From the NCBI GenBank assembly GCA_021828195.1, contig JAKASQ010000001.1, positions 295,202 through 359,201 on the forward strand: DNA of 64,000 nt. The letters are read 5' to 3'. The notes under the pieces are model-generated. The model had not been told where the DNA came from. It was given only the letters and a program-made list of their open reading frames with translations, and searched no databases. Shown here one piece after another: positions 8,011-16,808 of this stretch. The first letter of the stretch is position 1. Every line of letters starts with the position of its first letter. The DNA is from Thermoplasmata archaeon. GTDB taxonomy: Archaea > Thermoplasmatota > Thermoplasmata > Lutacidiplasmatales > UBA184. The position numbers and the translations under genes are program-made.

Positions 8011-9374
8011 CGGTGGAGTTCCGACTCGATCCGATCGACCACTCGGTCGGTCTTCGCGGCCGCGGCGCGGACGTACGCCTCCGGATCCAGCAGCTCCCCG
8101 ATCTCGGCCGGCGTCAGGAGCGCGGCGATGGCGGGATCGGCCGCGGCGCGGTCGGCGAGTCCGGCCCCGTGCGCCGCGTCTCGCGTGAGCGTGCGGAGCC
8201 GCTCGTGGGCGTCGGCGCGGGCCATTCCGCGCGCGGTCAGGGCGAGCATGAGGTTCTCGGTCATCGCGTTGCCTTGCGAACGCTTCAGATGCTCTGCCAT
8301 GCGATCGGGGTCCACCCGAAGGGTCCGGAACACCTCCGCCATCTTGCGCAGGATGTCGTCGGTCAGCACGATGGAGTGCGGCAGCGCGATCCGCTCGTTC
8401 GCCGAGTTGGCGAGGTCACGCTCGTGCCACTGGATCATGTTCTCGAGCGCGGGGAGCTGGAAGGCGCGGACGAGGCGGGCGAGGCTCGCGACGTTCTCGG
8501 AGAGCATCGGGTTACGCTTCTGTGCCATGGTCGAGCTTCCGACCTGCTTCGACTCGTCGAACGCCTCCATCACCTCCCCGATCTCCGTCCGCTGCAGGTT
8601 GCGGACCTCCGTGGCGAGCCGTTCCGTGGTCGCCGCCACGAGGGCCATGAAGTTCGCGAACTCGGCGATCCGATCCCGGCCCACGATCTGCGTCGGGGCC
8701 TCGGCCACTCCGATCCCGAGCCGGCGCATCACCCCCGCCTCCACCTCCGGGGCGTGCGCGCCGAAGCCGGCGCCGGTGCCGACCGCTCCGGCCATCTTCC
8801 CGACCAGGAGGCGCGGCGTGAGCTCCTCCAAGCGTCGGTGATGGCGGGCGATCTCGGCGGCTGCGGACGCCATCTTGTACCCGAAGCTGATCGGGACCGC
8901 GTGCTGGCCATGCGTGCGGCCGATCTCGGGCGTGGCACGATGCTTGCGCGCGAGGGCCACGAGCGCGAGCGCGAGCTCTCGGAGGTCCTCCCGCAGGATC
9001 GCGACGCTCTCCTTGAGTTCGAGCGCGAGCGCGGTGTCGGTGATGTCGGCGGAGGTCGCCCCATAGTGCACCCAACGACCGGACGGACCCGCGGCCTCAG
9101 CGAGCGAACGCACGAGCGCCATGACGTCGTGGCGCAGCTCCCGCTCGAGTGCGTCGGCCCGGGCGAGGGTCACGCGGTGTTCGCGGACCGCGCGATCGAT
9201 TGCGTCGGCGTCGGCCTTCGGGACCAGCCCGAGTTCCGCTTCGGCGAGGGCGAGGGCGGCCTCCACATGGAGCGCGCGATCGAGGCGCGCGCCTCGGGAG
9301 AAGATCTGTCGAACCTCGGCCCGGCCGTACCGGAACTCGAGGGGACAGAACAGGCTCTCGGCGTCCTCCGGCAC
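8007..9374 (-). CDS. purB: Adenylosuccinate lyase
   Basis: Fumarase/aspartase-superfamily enzyme acting twice in purine synthesis: SAICAR to AICAR and adenylosuccinate to AMP, each releasing fumarate. Seen here: the N-terminal CPLEFRYGR, the catalytic-His segment GRTHGQHAVPISFG and the signature GSSTMAQKRNPMLSE. I chose the GTG at 9374 (about 455 residues) because homologues start just before CPLEFRYG and a TATA-like box (9397-9403) sits about 26 nt upstream. An ATG at 9425 would add 17 residues on the far side of that box. Followed without a gap by pcc1. Confidence 0.95.
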   Translation of the reverse strand: MPEDAESLFCPLEFRYGRAEVRQIFSRGARLDRALHVEAALALAEAELGLVPKADADAIDRAVREHRVTLARADALERELRHDVMALVRSLAEAAGPSGRWVHYGATSADITDTALALELKESVAILREDLRELALALVALARKHRATPEIGRTHGQHAVPISFGYKMASAAAEIARHHRRLEELTPRLLVGKMAGAVGTGAGFGAHAPEVEAGVMRRLGIGVAEAPTQIVGRDRIAEFANFMALVAATTERLATEVRNLQRTEIGEVMEAFDESKQVGSSTMAQKRNPMLSENVASLARLVRAFQLPALENMIQWHERDLANSANERIALPHSIVLTDDILRKMAEVFRTLRVDPDRMAEHLKRSQGNAMTENLMLALTARGMARADAHERLRTLTRDAAHGAGLADRAAADPAIAALLTPAEIGELLDPEAYVRAAAAKTDRVVDRIESELHR

Positions 9375-9396
9375 GGTCCATAGACCCGGCTCGTCG

Positions 9397-9403
9397 TATA
9401 ATA
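9397..9403 (-). promoter_or_regulatory. TATA-like box of purB
   Basis: The minus-strand TATTATA lies about 26 nt upstream of the GTG at 9374. This spacing supports the shorter purB start and a leaderless transcript. Confidence 0.55.
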
Positions 9404-9593
9404 GACGTGCGTCCGGGAGGGCCATCGCGGGGAGGGCGACGACCGAGGCCCGAGAACGCGTCGCGGCTCGCTCGCGGGAGGTCCCGGGGTGCCGATGGCT
9501 CGGATCCGCCCGAGAACGGCCGGGCCTTCCTCTTGGCTCGGCTCGCGTATCGATCGGAGTCGAGGAAGTACGTCCAGCCCAGCTCCCGGCCCC

Positions 9594-10550
9594 TCACCGC
9601 CGAGCGCCCGCGGGTTCCGCGGGGGTCGGGTACTGCCAAGCCCGGCGCTCCCCCGGTCGCGCGAAATCCTCGAAGGTGGTCACGACATCTCCGGCCATGG
9701 AGATAAGAATGATCGCGATGAGCCCGAGAAGGATCGCGAGGGTGCCGACCGAGACCGCGATCGATTGGTACTCGATCGTGTTCGGAGCGAGGCCGACCAC
9801 GACCACGAAGTAGAAGATCTCGAGCACCGCGGCTCCGATCTCGATCGGGCCGTAGTACCGGGTGGGATGCGCGGCATACGCGGCCCCGGCCAACAGCGCG
9901 AACAGCGAACCGACCCACACAAGGGAGGAGGGGAAGCTCGCGACGGGGATTCCGTTCGATTGCAACATCGACACGAGATACAGCGGGAGCCAGACCCCGG
10001 CGAAGTACGTCCCCAGACCGAGCGCTACCCCTCCGATGATCCTGCGCGTCCACCACGGTACGCGGAACGGCCGAGAGCGCGCCAGCACGAACCGCGTTCC
10101 CAGGAGGACGGCCAGGGCGAGCCAGAACTCGTAGAGGGGCGTCGGCCAGCTCGACACGGGAGAGCTGGAGGGCAGGATCCGGTTGAGGTAGTACCAGAGC
10201 TGGGTGTCGATCAGGAGGTAGAGGACGAGCGCGAGAGCAACGCCTCCCGCCGCCCGCCAGGCCCATCCGGCGGGCGAGTCCGGGCGCAGCGGAGCGAGCG
10301 CGTAGCCGGCCCCAGCGAACGCCGCGACGACGATCCAGATCGCGTATGTCGTCGGGTTCCATCCCGTGATCGGAGAGTTGGACGGGAGGAGGCCGAAGGC
10401 CCGCAGCAGGAACCAGAACAATCCGTCGAGGACGACGAAGATCGACACGGCGATACCGAGCCCGATGGCGACGTGTTTCGGCCACTCGGGAACCGGAGGG
10501 GGAGTCGGCGCGTTCGCGGTGGTGCTCGAGCCGGCGTCGGGCTCGGCCAT
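9594..10550 (-). CDS. Polytopic membrane protein of unknown function
   Basis: 318 residues with about eight or nine hydrophobic segments separated by short loops, and a Pro/Thr-rich cytoplasmic N-terminus (ANAPTPPPVPEWP). Pairs of helices recur with similar spacing, each preceded by an LLPSNSPITGWN- or ILPSSSPVSSWP-type loop, suggesting internal duplication. I recognise no family motif. The start ATG at 10550 lies 2 nt after the stop of the anchored protein gene upstream, so the two are probably co-expressed and may form one envelope complex. About 220 nt separate its stop from the purB start; I see no gene there. Confidence 0.6.
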   Translation of the reverse strand: MAEPDAGSSTTANAPTPPPVPEWPKHVAIGLGIAVSIFVVLDGLFWFLLRAFGLLPSNSPITGWNPTTYAIWIVVAAFAGAGYALAPLRPDSPAGWAWRAAGGVALALVLYLLIDTQLWYYLNRILPSSSPVSSWPTPLYEFWLALAVLLGTRFVLARSRPFRVPWWTRRIIGGVALGLGTYFAGVWLPLYLVSMLQSNGIPVASFPSSLVWVGSLFALLAGAAYAAHPTRYYGPIEIGAAVLEIFYFVVVVGLAPNTIEYQSIAVSVGTLAILLGLIAIILISMAGDVVTTFEDFARPGERRAWQYPTPAEPAGARR

Positions 10551-10552
10551 GG

Positions 10553-11380
10553 CTAGGCCCCCACGGGGATCGGGGGGAGCGCCACGCTAAACGGGGAACC
10601 GATCCCACCGCTCAACGTAGCCACGAACGAATCTCCGGTCCAGCTCGCGCAGGAGGTCGGGACCTGGGCCGTCTGACCAAAGGGCTGGCCGCTCGGAGTG
10701 GAGACCCCGAAGGAACCGGCGCCGCACGATACGCCTCCGGGCGTGAGCACTTGGAAGGCGAGGAGCCCCGCGAGCGAGAACGAGGCGTGGTTCTGGAACG
10801 CGAGCGTCACACTCGCCTCGCCTCCGGCAACGCTCGCGGTCACGACAGCGTTCATGAACGGCGCGCCCCAAGATTGATTCTGGACGAGGTGAACCGAAAC
10901 GGGTACGGGTAGGATCCAGCCCACCGTTGCGTTCACCCAGATCCCGAGCTCGAGGGTCTCGGAGTTCGTCAGCAGGGCCTCGCCGGGCGAACCCGGAGCG
11001 ACCGATACCGAGACAGCGAGCCCGAGCTGGCCCGATCCTCGCGAGGGGATCCCCGTGGATGGGGTCGAGCCTTGACCCAAGATGATCCCCGAGGTCGTGT
11101 AGAGGACCACGCCCGCGCCGAGCGTGAGCGGGTAGAGGCCAGAGTTCGACACGTTGAGGGTCTGGGTCGCTCGGATGGTCGAGGAGCCGACGAATCCAAA
11201 CGTGCGTTGGCTCGAACCGCCGGCCGGGCGCAGATCTTTCGCGACGTTCTCGAAGGAGTACGCCACCGTCGCAAGATAGAGGATGAACAGTATGAAGACG
11301 ACCACCGACGCCCGCTTGAGGATCTTGGTGAGCCGCACGAGATGCGGTGGACGTGAGCGCATCGGTCCCGTCCGCGCCAT
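10553..11380 (-). CDS. Membrane-anchored extracytoplasmic protein
   Basis: 275 residues. A basic N-terminus precedes one strong transmembrane helix (SVVVFILFILYLATVAYSF, residues ~25-45). The rest is Ser/Thr/Gly/Val-rich, beta-strand-like sequence outside the membrane, with two Cys (GVSCGAG and PTSCASW) that could form a disulfide. It resembles archaeal secreted beta-sandwich proteins of the LEA/late-embryogenesis-like type, where TQTLNVSNSGLYPLTLG would be the conserved strand pair, but I cannot assign it firmly. It directly precedes the polytopic membrane protein gene (2-nt gap). No catalytic motif is visible. Confidence 0.6.
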   Translation of the reverse strand: MARTGPMRSRPPHLVRLTKILKRASVVVFILFILYLATVAYSFENVAKDLRPAGGSSQRTFGFVGSSTIRATQTLNVSNSGLYPLTLGAGVVLYTTSGIILGQGSTPSTGIPSRGSGQLGLAVSVSVAPGSPGEALLTNSETLELGIWVNATVGWILPVPVSVHLVQNQSWGAPFMNAVVTASVAGGEASVTLAFQNHASFSLAGLLAFQVLTPGGVSCGAGSFGVSTPSGQPFGQTAQVPTSCASWTGDSFVATLSGGIGSPFSVALPPIPVGA

Positions 11381-11474
11381 CGATGGACGAAACGAGCTTC
11401 GCCTTGTAAGTCTTGGGCTTGACCTTGGCCGGGGTTCCGACCATGCACCGCGCCGGTGCCGGGCCCGTGAGGTT

Positions 11475-12992
11475 CTACGGTCTCGAGCCGCTCGACGAGC
11501 GCCGGCGGGGAGGGGGCAGGAGTGGGAGCTCTGCGGGAGACCGCTCGGGCTCCTCCGAGGTTCCGTCGCCCATGAGCAACGGCGTGGCTACCCGTTCGTG
11601 GAAGCGGTCGGCGACATGCCCGATCCGATCGACGACCCGGTCCGACAGCTTCCCGCGGGCCTTCCCGAGAGCAGCCTCCAGCCCGAAGCGAGCCTGCTCC
11701 CACCGGTAGAGGTGCTCCGTGTAGGTGGCCTCGTATAGGAGCGTGCTGCCCCCGGATCTCCGGCGCGGGGTCGAACGCCCGGTCAGTCGGTCCTTCACGG
11801 CCTCGTGAAATCGCGTTCCCGGGACCGGCACCGCAATCGATACCGAGTACTCTTCCGGACTGAATCGTCGGAAGAGCTGGAGCGTCGCTTCGATATCCGC
11901 GAGCGACTCCCCCGGGTACCCCAGCATCAGGAACCAGAACTGTCGGATCCCTTCCGCGCGAAGCGCCTCGGCCGCACGCTCGACCTGGGCGAGGCGCGTC
12001 CCGCGGTTCATCAGGTCGAGCATCTTCTGGCTGCCGGACTCGACCCCGACGTAGACCCGCTCGAGGCCGGCCTCGCGCATGCGCTTCAGGAGGTCCGGCT
12101 TCAGGAGATCCACGCGGGCGAGGCACTCGAACTTGAGGTGGAGGTCCGCGGCCTCCATGCGGTCCAAGAGCTCGTCGAGCCACGCTCGGGAGATGCCAAA
12201 GACATCGTCGCAGAACCGGACATAGTCGACGCCGTAGCGCTGCTGGAGTGCCTGGAGCTCGCGGACCACGCGCTGGGGCGATTGCTGGCGGAAGGTCCGG
12301 CCGAACGTCGGCTTCGAGCACCAGGAGCAGTCGAACGGACATCCGCGCGAGGTGAGCACGGCGGAACGCCGCTCGCCCGTTCGGCGCTGCCAGCGCTCGA
12401 GGTAGCCGTCCATGTCGATCAGGTCCCAAGCGGGGAGCGGAAGATCGTCCAGCTCCCGGATCACCGGCCGGGAAGGACCGTGCACGGTGCGGCCGGCCCT
12501 GCGCAGAACGACGCCGGGCATCCCCGCAATCTCGGCACCCGTGGCGAGCCCCTGGGCGAGCGCGACCGAGGTCGCTTCGCCTTCGCCGGTCACGACGAAG
12601 TCGAACCCGGTGTCGAGGTAGAATTCTGGCCGGCTCGCCGAGTCCGGACCCCCGGCTACCGACTGGACCCCCGCGGCGCGCGCCAGCCGCGCGATCTCGG
12701 CCGCCCGGCGGTGCGTGAGCGTCTTCGTGTGCACCCCGACGATGTCGGGCCGGAACGAGCGGATCGCCGCCCCGACCGGACGGACGTCGCGGGCGAACGT
12801 GAGGTCGACCATGGAGGCGACGCAGCCATGCGACCGGAGGTACGCTCCCAACGTCAGCAGGCCGAGCGAAGGATACAGTTCCACGAACTTGCGCTCCATC
12901 GGGTCCTCGCGGGCGATGTAGGGATCGACGAGCAGGACCCGAGGAGCGCTCGTCGCGGGGAGGCGGGTGCCCGTGAACTTTGCGCTAGGCAC
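11475..12992 (-). CDS. B12-binding-domain radical SAM protein
   Basis: About 505 residues. The N-terminal ~130 form a cobalamin-binding-like Rossmann domain (PRVLLVDPYIAR, FRPDIVGVHTKTLTH). The radical SAM barrel begins at SRGCPFDCSWCSKP (CxxxCxxC for the [4Fe-4S]-SAM cluster), followed by VRFCDDVFGIS and YVGVESGSQKMLDLMNRGT, typical of the BchE/P-methylase (COG1032) group. Such enzymes methylate unactivated carbons or close rings; the substrate is unknown. I chose GTG 12992, which overlaps the ferredoxin stop; extending upstream would read through the ferredoxin in another frame. The C-terminus ends in an Arg/Ser-rich tail. The ferredoxin may supply electrons. Confidence 0.85.
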   Translation of the reverse strand: MPSAKFTGTRLPATSAPRVLLVDPYIAREDPMERKFVELYPSLGLLTLGAYLRSHGCVASMVDLTFARDVRPVGAAIRSFRPDIVGVHTKTLTHRRAAEIARLARAAGVQSVAGGPDSASRPEFYLDTGFDFVVTGEGEATSVALAQGLATGAEIAGMPGVVLRRAGRTVHGPSRPVIRELDDLPLPAWDLIDMDGYLERWQRRTGERRSAVLTSRGCPFDCSWCSKPTFGRTFRQQSPQRVVRELQALQQRYGVDYVRFCDDVFGISRAWLDELLDRMEAADLHLKFECLARVDLLKPDLLKRMREAGLERVYVGVESGSQKMLDLMNRGTRLAQVERAAEALRAEGIRQFWFLMLGYPGESLADIEATLQLFRRFSPEEYSVSIAVPVPGTRFHEAVKDRLTGRSTPRRRSGGSTLLYEATYTEHLYRWEQARFGLEAALGKARGKLSDRVVDRIGHVADRFHERVATPLLMGDGTSEEPERSPAELPLLPPPRRRSSSGSRP

Positions 12993-13185
12993 GCGTTCGC
13001 CTCCCGCGGGGAACCGGGCGACCCCCCGAGATGGCTCCGACGGGGCAGTACGCGACACACCACCCGCACTCCGTGCAGTGGGAGAGGACCTCGAGGCGGG
13101 TCGGGGTGAGCTCCATCGCATTGGGCGGGCAAACCCCCGTGCACAGCCCGCAGAGCACGCAGGTTTCCGAGTCGATTGTCACCAT
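12985..13185 (-). CDS. 2[4Fe-4S] ferredoxin
   Basis: 66 residues with two complete cluster motifs, CVLCGLCTGVCPP and CTECGWCVAYCP, each CxxCxxCxxxCP, followed by a short Arg-rich tail. It is a small low-potential electron carrier of the bacterial/archaeal type. The stop overlaps the GTG start of the radical SAM gene by a few bases, so the natural inference is that it reduces that enzyme's cluster. Its position between the radical SAM gene and sufU also fits an Fe-S-related island. Start ATG 13185 is unambiguous. Confidence 0.9.
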   Translation of the reverse strand: MVTIDSETCVLCGLCTGVCPPNAMELTPTRLEVLSHCTECGWCVAYCPVGAISGGRPVPRGRRTRA

Positions 13186-13215
13186 GGTTCGGGGCGGCCC
13201 GGCGGTGGACGCCGC

Positions 13216-13623
13216 TTACGCTCCCTGGGCAGTGGGACGGACCGTGGATGCGGAGGAGTGCAGCGCCTTTCCGAGCGCCGCGAATCCCGTCAGAGCGCAC
13301 TTCAAGCGCACGGGGGAGAGGGGGATTCCGAGCTGCTTGAGAACGTCATCTCGGGTGATGGCTTGGACCTCCTCCAGCGACTTTCCCGCGACTTGGACCG
13401 TCAGGAGGGAGGTGCTCGCGACACTGATCGCGCATCCGTCGCCCGTGAAGCGGATCTCGGCGACCTTGCGGTGGTCGGGGTCGAGCTTGAGTCGCACCTC
13501 GATGTGGTCCCCGCAGGTAGGGTTGGATTCAGCGCCCTCCAGGTCCGCGGAGGGCAGGAGGCCGAAGTTCTTCGGGTTCCGGTAATGGTGCAAGATCATC
13601 TCCTGATACAGGTCGTACGCCAT
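13216..13623 (-). CDS. sufU: SufU/NifU-type Fe-S scaffold or sulfurtransferase
   Basis: 135 residues from the ATG at 13623. The family N-terminus is plain (MAYDLYQEMILHHYRNPKNF), and the three metal-ligand cysteines sit in NPTCGDHIEV, GDGCAIS and LKCALTG, with the Asp of CGD also conserved. SufU proteins accept persulfide from SufS or hold nascent clusters. The spacing between second and third Cys is long, as in SufU rather than IscU. An upstream in-frame start would add 33 unrelated residues and cover the TATA-like box near 13658, so I reject it. It is divergent from sufD, which makes it part of the SUF set though on its own promoter. Confidence 0.9.
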   Translation of the reverse strand: MAYDLYQEMILHHYRNPKNFGLLPSADLEGAESNPTCGDHIEVRLKLDPDHRKVAEIRFTGDGCAISVASTSLLTVQVAGKSLEEVQAITRDDVLKQLGIPLSPVRLKCALTGFAALGKALHSSASTVRPTAQGA

Positions 13624-13654
13624 CGGGATCCCTACTCCTATGAGCCTTCCTGAG

Positions 13655-13663
13655 GTATAAAGC
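13655..13663 (-). promoter_or_regulatory. TATA-like box of sufU
   Basis: The minus-strand CTTTATACC is centred about 35 nt before the sufU ATG, which would give a leader of a few bases. It lies in the interval shared with the divergent sufD promoter. Confidence 0.4.
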
Positions 13664-13767
13664 GCCGTCCCCGCGGAGAGCGGGAAGGTTTCCGGCGCGC
13701 TTACCGTCAGAGAATCGCACACCGGAACCTGCGAATCTGGGCCGGATCGGAGCGTCCACCCCGGGAG

Positions 13768-13775
13768 TTTATAAA
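13768..13775 (+). promoter_or_regulatory. TATA box of sufD
   Basis: A perfect TTTATAAA, centred about 26 nt upstream of the sufD ATG at 13798, predicts a leaderless transcript. Confidence 0.6.
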
Positions 13776-13797
13776 CACTCCCGAGTGTCTAAATCCA
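13775..13797 (+). promoter_or_regulatory. Palindrome and shared SUF element at the sufD start
   Basis: A perfect inverted repeat, ACACTC-CC-GAGTGT (13775-13788), lies between the TATA box and the ATG. Overlapping its right arm is GAGTGTCTAAATCCA (13783-13797), which resembles elements at the sufC/regulator promoter (18897-18911) and the sufB promoter (16686-16700). Its place at the expected transcription start suits a repressor operator. The regulator is inferred to be the SufR-like protein encoded at 18951. Confidence 0.5.
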
Positions 13798-15189
13798 ATG
13801 GCGACGGCAACGACGCAGCGACCGTGGCTCCGGGAGGAAGAGGTTCGCGATCTCTCCGAATCGCTCGCCGACCCGGAGGCGGTGGCTCAGCACCGAGCCG
13901 AGGCCTATCGGCTCTTCCTCGAGCTCCCCATGGAACCCAACCCGCTGTACCGCCACTATGGGTACTTCTCGGGAGTCGACCTGAGCGGCATCGATCCGGT
14001 CGCCCGTGGAGCGCCCGTGGCGCTCCCGCCGGCACTGCCCGACGCGGTCCGCATCGTCCATGACCGGTCGGGGACCCGCATCGAGCTCCCCCCCGCGCTG
14101 CACGAACTCGGCGTGAGTGCGAACGCCTTGATCGACTCCTGGAGGGCCGATGCGACGGCGCTCCCCATGCTGATGCGCGGCTCGGAGACCCCCGCCGATC
14201 GTCTCTCGGCGCTCAGCATCGCGATCCTGAACCGTGGGTATCGGCTCGAGATCCCGGACCGATGCCCGACCCCGATCCGGGTCCAGGACATCACCGTGCT
14301 CTCGCAGGCGCACGAGGCCCAGTCGGTCCGCCGATCGATCCGGATCGGCGAGCGCGCGCAGGTCCTCATGACCGAGGAACTCTACTGCCACGGGCCGGTC
14401 CCCACCGAGCAGCGCTTCTACGGCTCGTCGGTCGACTACGATCTCGCGGCCGACGCGAAGGCCGTCCACCTTTCGGTGCACGCTCCGGATGGTCGGGCCG
14501 TCTCGTTCTACCGTCGCTCGGCGACGACCGAGCGCCGCAGCCGCCTCGCGTGGATCTGGGCCGGTCTCGGAGGGTTCTCGACGCGCGGACGCAACCAGAC
14601 GACGCTGATCGGGAATGGATCGAGCGTCGACGATCTACAGACCTTCTACGGAAGGGACCATCAATCCTACGACAGCGATGTGCACATCACGCACCGCGGC
14701 GAGGACACGCACGGCCAGTCGATCACGCGAGGGGTCTTCCGGGATGACTCGCGCGGAATGAGCCGCGGTCTCGTCCGGATCGAGCCGCCCGCGCGCAAGA
14801 CGGTGAGCTACATCTCCGAGCATGCGATGCTCCTCTCGCGCGGGGCGCGCTCGGACACGATCCCGATTCTCGAGATCCTCTGCCCGGACGTCAAAGCGAC
14901 GCACTCCACCAGCGTCGCCCCGGTCGACCCGGAGAAGATCTTCTACTTAGAATCCCGAGGGATCAGCCCGTCGGAGTCCGTGCGCGCGATCGGGGAGGGT
15001 TTCCTCTCCTACGTGCTCGACCGCGCCCCGATCGCCGGCCTGCGGGAGACCCTGTATCCCCTCCTCGCCGCCCGCTGGGAGGGGAAGGAGATCGACTGGG
15101 GAGACCCGGCATACCCTCCGCTCCCGGATCTCGAAGTGGCGGGCACGGCCGCGGCGCCCGATTGGCGCTTCGACGCGAAGCTCCGATAG
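13798..15189 (+). CDS. sufD: SufD-like component of the SUF scaffold
   Basis: 463 residues of the SufB/SufD family, with a helical N-terminus (residues ~1-130) and the right-handed beta-helix core. Conserved C-terminal family segments are seen: YISEHAMLLSRGARSDTIPI, VAPVDPEKIFYLESRGIS and FLSYVLDRAP. It is more divergent from SufB than SufB orthologues are from each other, and lacks the SufB Cys/Glu scaffold residues in the core, so I call it SufD. With SufB and SufC it forms the SufBCD scaffold where clusters are assembled. Start ATG 13798 is fixed by a TATA box 26 nt upstream. It is convergent with sufB (73-nt gap). Confidence 0.85.
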   Translation: MATATTQRPWLREEEVRDLSESLADPEAVAQHRAEAYRLFLELPMEPNPLYRHYGYFSGVDLSGIDPVARGAPVALPPALPDAVRIVHDRSGTRIELPPALHELGVSANALIDSWRADATALPMLMRGSETPADRLSALSIAILNRGYRLEIPDRCPTPIRVQDITVLSQAHEAQSVRRSIRIGERAQVLMTEELYCHGPVPTEQRFYGSSVDYDLAADAKAVHLSVHAPDGRAVSFYRRSATTERRSRLAWIWAGLGGFSTRGRNQTTLIGNGSSVDDLQTFYGRDHQSYDSDVHITHRGEDTHGQSITRGVFRDDSRGMSRGLVRIEPPARKTVSYISEHAMLLSRGARSDTIPILEILCPDVKATHSTSVAPVDPEKIFYLESRGISPSESVRAIGEGFLSYVLDRAPIAGLRETLYPLLAARWEGKEIDWGDPAYPPLPDLEVAGTAAAPDWRFDAKLR

Positions 15190-15262
15190 CGGGCGTGCCC
15201 ACGGGCGACCGCGCCGAATCGGGCGGAGGCCCGCTCGGAACTCCGGTGGGGACGTATCGGGT

Positions 15263-16675
15263 CTAACCGACCGCGCCGATCATCTCGAGCTGGATGAGAC
15301 GGTTGAGCTCGAGGGCGTAGTCGACGGGTAGCTCCTTGGAGAACTCGGCCAGGAATCCCATCAGGATCAGGTGGATCGCGTCCGACTCCGTGAGCCCGCG
15401 GCTCATGAGGTAGAAGATCTGCTCCTCGCCGATCTTGCCGACCACGGCCTCGTGCGTGATCGTCGCGTCCTCTTCGTGGATCTCGTTGTACGGGTACGTA
15501 TCCGACCGGCTCATGTCGTCGGGGAGCAGGGCGTCGCAGCGGACGGCGGCCTTGACCCCGGTGGCCCCCTTCGCGACGTGGAGGAGGCCGCGGTAGCTCG
15601 TCTGGCCGCCCCGGATGGCGATCGACTTCGAAATGATCTTGCTCGAGGTGTCCGGCGCCGAGTGCACCGCCTTCGCCCCGCTATCGATGATCTGACCGGC
15701 GCTCGCGAACGCGACCGAGAGGATATCCGCCCGCGCGCCGCGACCCTTGAGGTAGACGGAGGGGTACTTCATCGTGATCTTCGAGCCCATGTTGCCGTCG
15801 ACCCACTCGACGAGCGAGTTCTCGTACGCCACGGCCCGCTTCGTCACCAGATTGTACACGTTCTTCGACCAGTTCTGCACGGTCGTGTAGCGCACCTTGG
15901 CGTACGGTTCGGCCACGACCTCGACAACGGCCGCATGCAGGGAGTCCGTCGAGTAGATCGGAGCGGTGCAGCCCTCGATGTAGTGGATCTTGGCGCCCTT
16001 GTCGGCGATGATCAGCGTGCGTTCGAACTGCCCGACGTTCTTCGCGTTGATGCGGAAGTAGGCCTGCAGCGGGATGCCGCAGTCGACCCCGGGTGGGATG
16101 TAGACGAAGCTGCCTCCGGACCAGACGGCGCTGTTGAGCGCGGAGAACTTGTTGTCGTTGTACGGGACGATCTTGCCGAAATACTTCCGGACGATATCCG
16201 GGTGCTCCCGCACCGCGGTGTCCGTGTCGCAGAAGATGATTCCCTTCTTCTCGAGGTCCTCGCGGAGCTTGTGGTAGACGGTACCGCTGTCGTATTGGGC
16301 CCCGACGCCCCCGAAGAAGTCGCGCTCGGCCTTGGGGATCCCGAGCTTGTCGAACGTGTTCTTGATGTCCGCGGGCAGGTCCTCCCACTTGCGCTTGGGC
16401 TCGTCCTCCCCCATCGGGGCGGCGTAGAACGTATAGGAGTCGAAATCGAGCTCGTCGAGCTTGGGACCCCAGTCGGGCATCGGGCGCTTGACGAAATGTT
16501 CGTAGGCGCGCAGGCGGTACTCCCGGAGCCAGTCCGGTTCCTTCTTCCAATCGGAGATCTGGTGGATCGTTTCGATCGAGAGACCCTTTCCAGAGCGGAG
16601 TTTGTACGTCTCCGGGTCCTTGAAGTCGTAGCGGGTATAGTCGAGCGGAGTGAACTCCTGAGCTCCCTGCGCCAT
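15263..16675 (-). CDS. sufB: Fe-S cluster assembly protein SufB
   Basis: 470 residues with strong SufB hallmarks: the N-terminal YRLRAYEHFVKRPMPDWG, SFVYIPPGVDCGIPLQAYFR, YIEGCTAPIYSTDSLHAAVV and the C-terminal ITHEAVVGKIGEEQIFYL. The cysteine in the IEGCTAP segment and nearby acidic residues correspond to the sulfur-transfer and cluster-binding positions known for SufB. It forms the SufBC(2)D scaffold with the SufC ATPase. Start ATG 16675 is supported by a TATA box near 16711 and a SUF promoter element between them. It lies downstream of sufC-sufS on the same strand but has its own promoter in the 133-nt gap. Confidence 0.95.
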   Translation of the reverse strand: MAQGAQEFTPLDYTRYDFKDPETYKLRSGKGLSIETIHQISDWKKEPDWLREYRLRAYEHFVKRPMPDWGPKLDELDFDSYTFYAAPMGEDEPKRKWEDLPADIKNTFDKLGIPKAERDFFGGVGAQYDSGTVYHKLREDLEKKGIIFCDTDTAVREHPDIVRKYFGKIVPYNDNKFSALNSAVWSGGSFVYIPPGVDCGIPLQAYFRINAKNVGQFERTLIIADKGAKIHYIEGCTAPIYSTDSLHAAVVEVVAEPYAKVRYTTVQNWSKNVYNLVTKRAVAYENSLVEWVDGNMGSKITMKYPSVYLKGRGARADILSVAFASAGQIIDSGAKAVHSAPDTSSKIISKSIAIRGGQTSYRGLLHVAKGATGVKAAVRCDALLPDDMSRSDTYPYNEIHEEDATITHEAVVGKIGEEQIFYLMSRGLTESDAIHLILMGFLAEFSKELPVDYALELNRLIQLEMIGAVG

Positions 16676-16685
16676 GGTGGTCCCG

Positions 16686-16700
16686 TCAATTCAAGCACCA
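16686..16700 (-). promoter_or_regulatory. Shared SUF element upstream of sufB
   Basis: The minus-strand TGGTGCTTGAATTGA matches the pattern RGTGYYTRAATYSA (from the second base) seen at the sufD and sufC/regulator promoters. It lies between the sufB TATA box and the ATG, where a bound repressor could block initiation. Confidence 0.4.
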
Positions 16701-16703
16701 GAT

Positions 16704-16714
16704 GGTATTTAAAT
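16704..16714 (-). promoter_or_regulatory. TATA box of sufB
   Basis: The minus-strand ATTTAAATACC is centred about 35 nt before the sufB ATG, leaving a leader of roughly 10 nt. It shows that sufB can be transcribed separately from sufS. Confidence 0.5.
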
Positions 16715-16808
16715 GAAATGTCGCCCGCGTCGCTTGTCCGACCCTCTATCGGGAAGGGCCCTTGATTCGCCATCGTGTAGCGTCGAGTGCTACATCTTCG
16801 CATACCGC

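Noticed and set aside
11381-11444. Small basic peptide upstream of the anchored membrane protein
   Set aside because: The frame soon runs antisense-like through the next gene; too short and no family match.
15371-16765. Long open frame antisense to sufB
   Set aside because: It mirrors the codon bias of sufB in G+C-rich DNA, has no family motif and is rich in Val/Asp/Arg. Similar shadows occur opposite most genes here.
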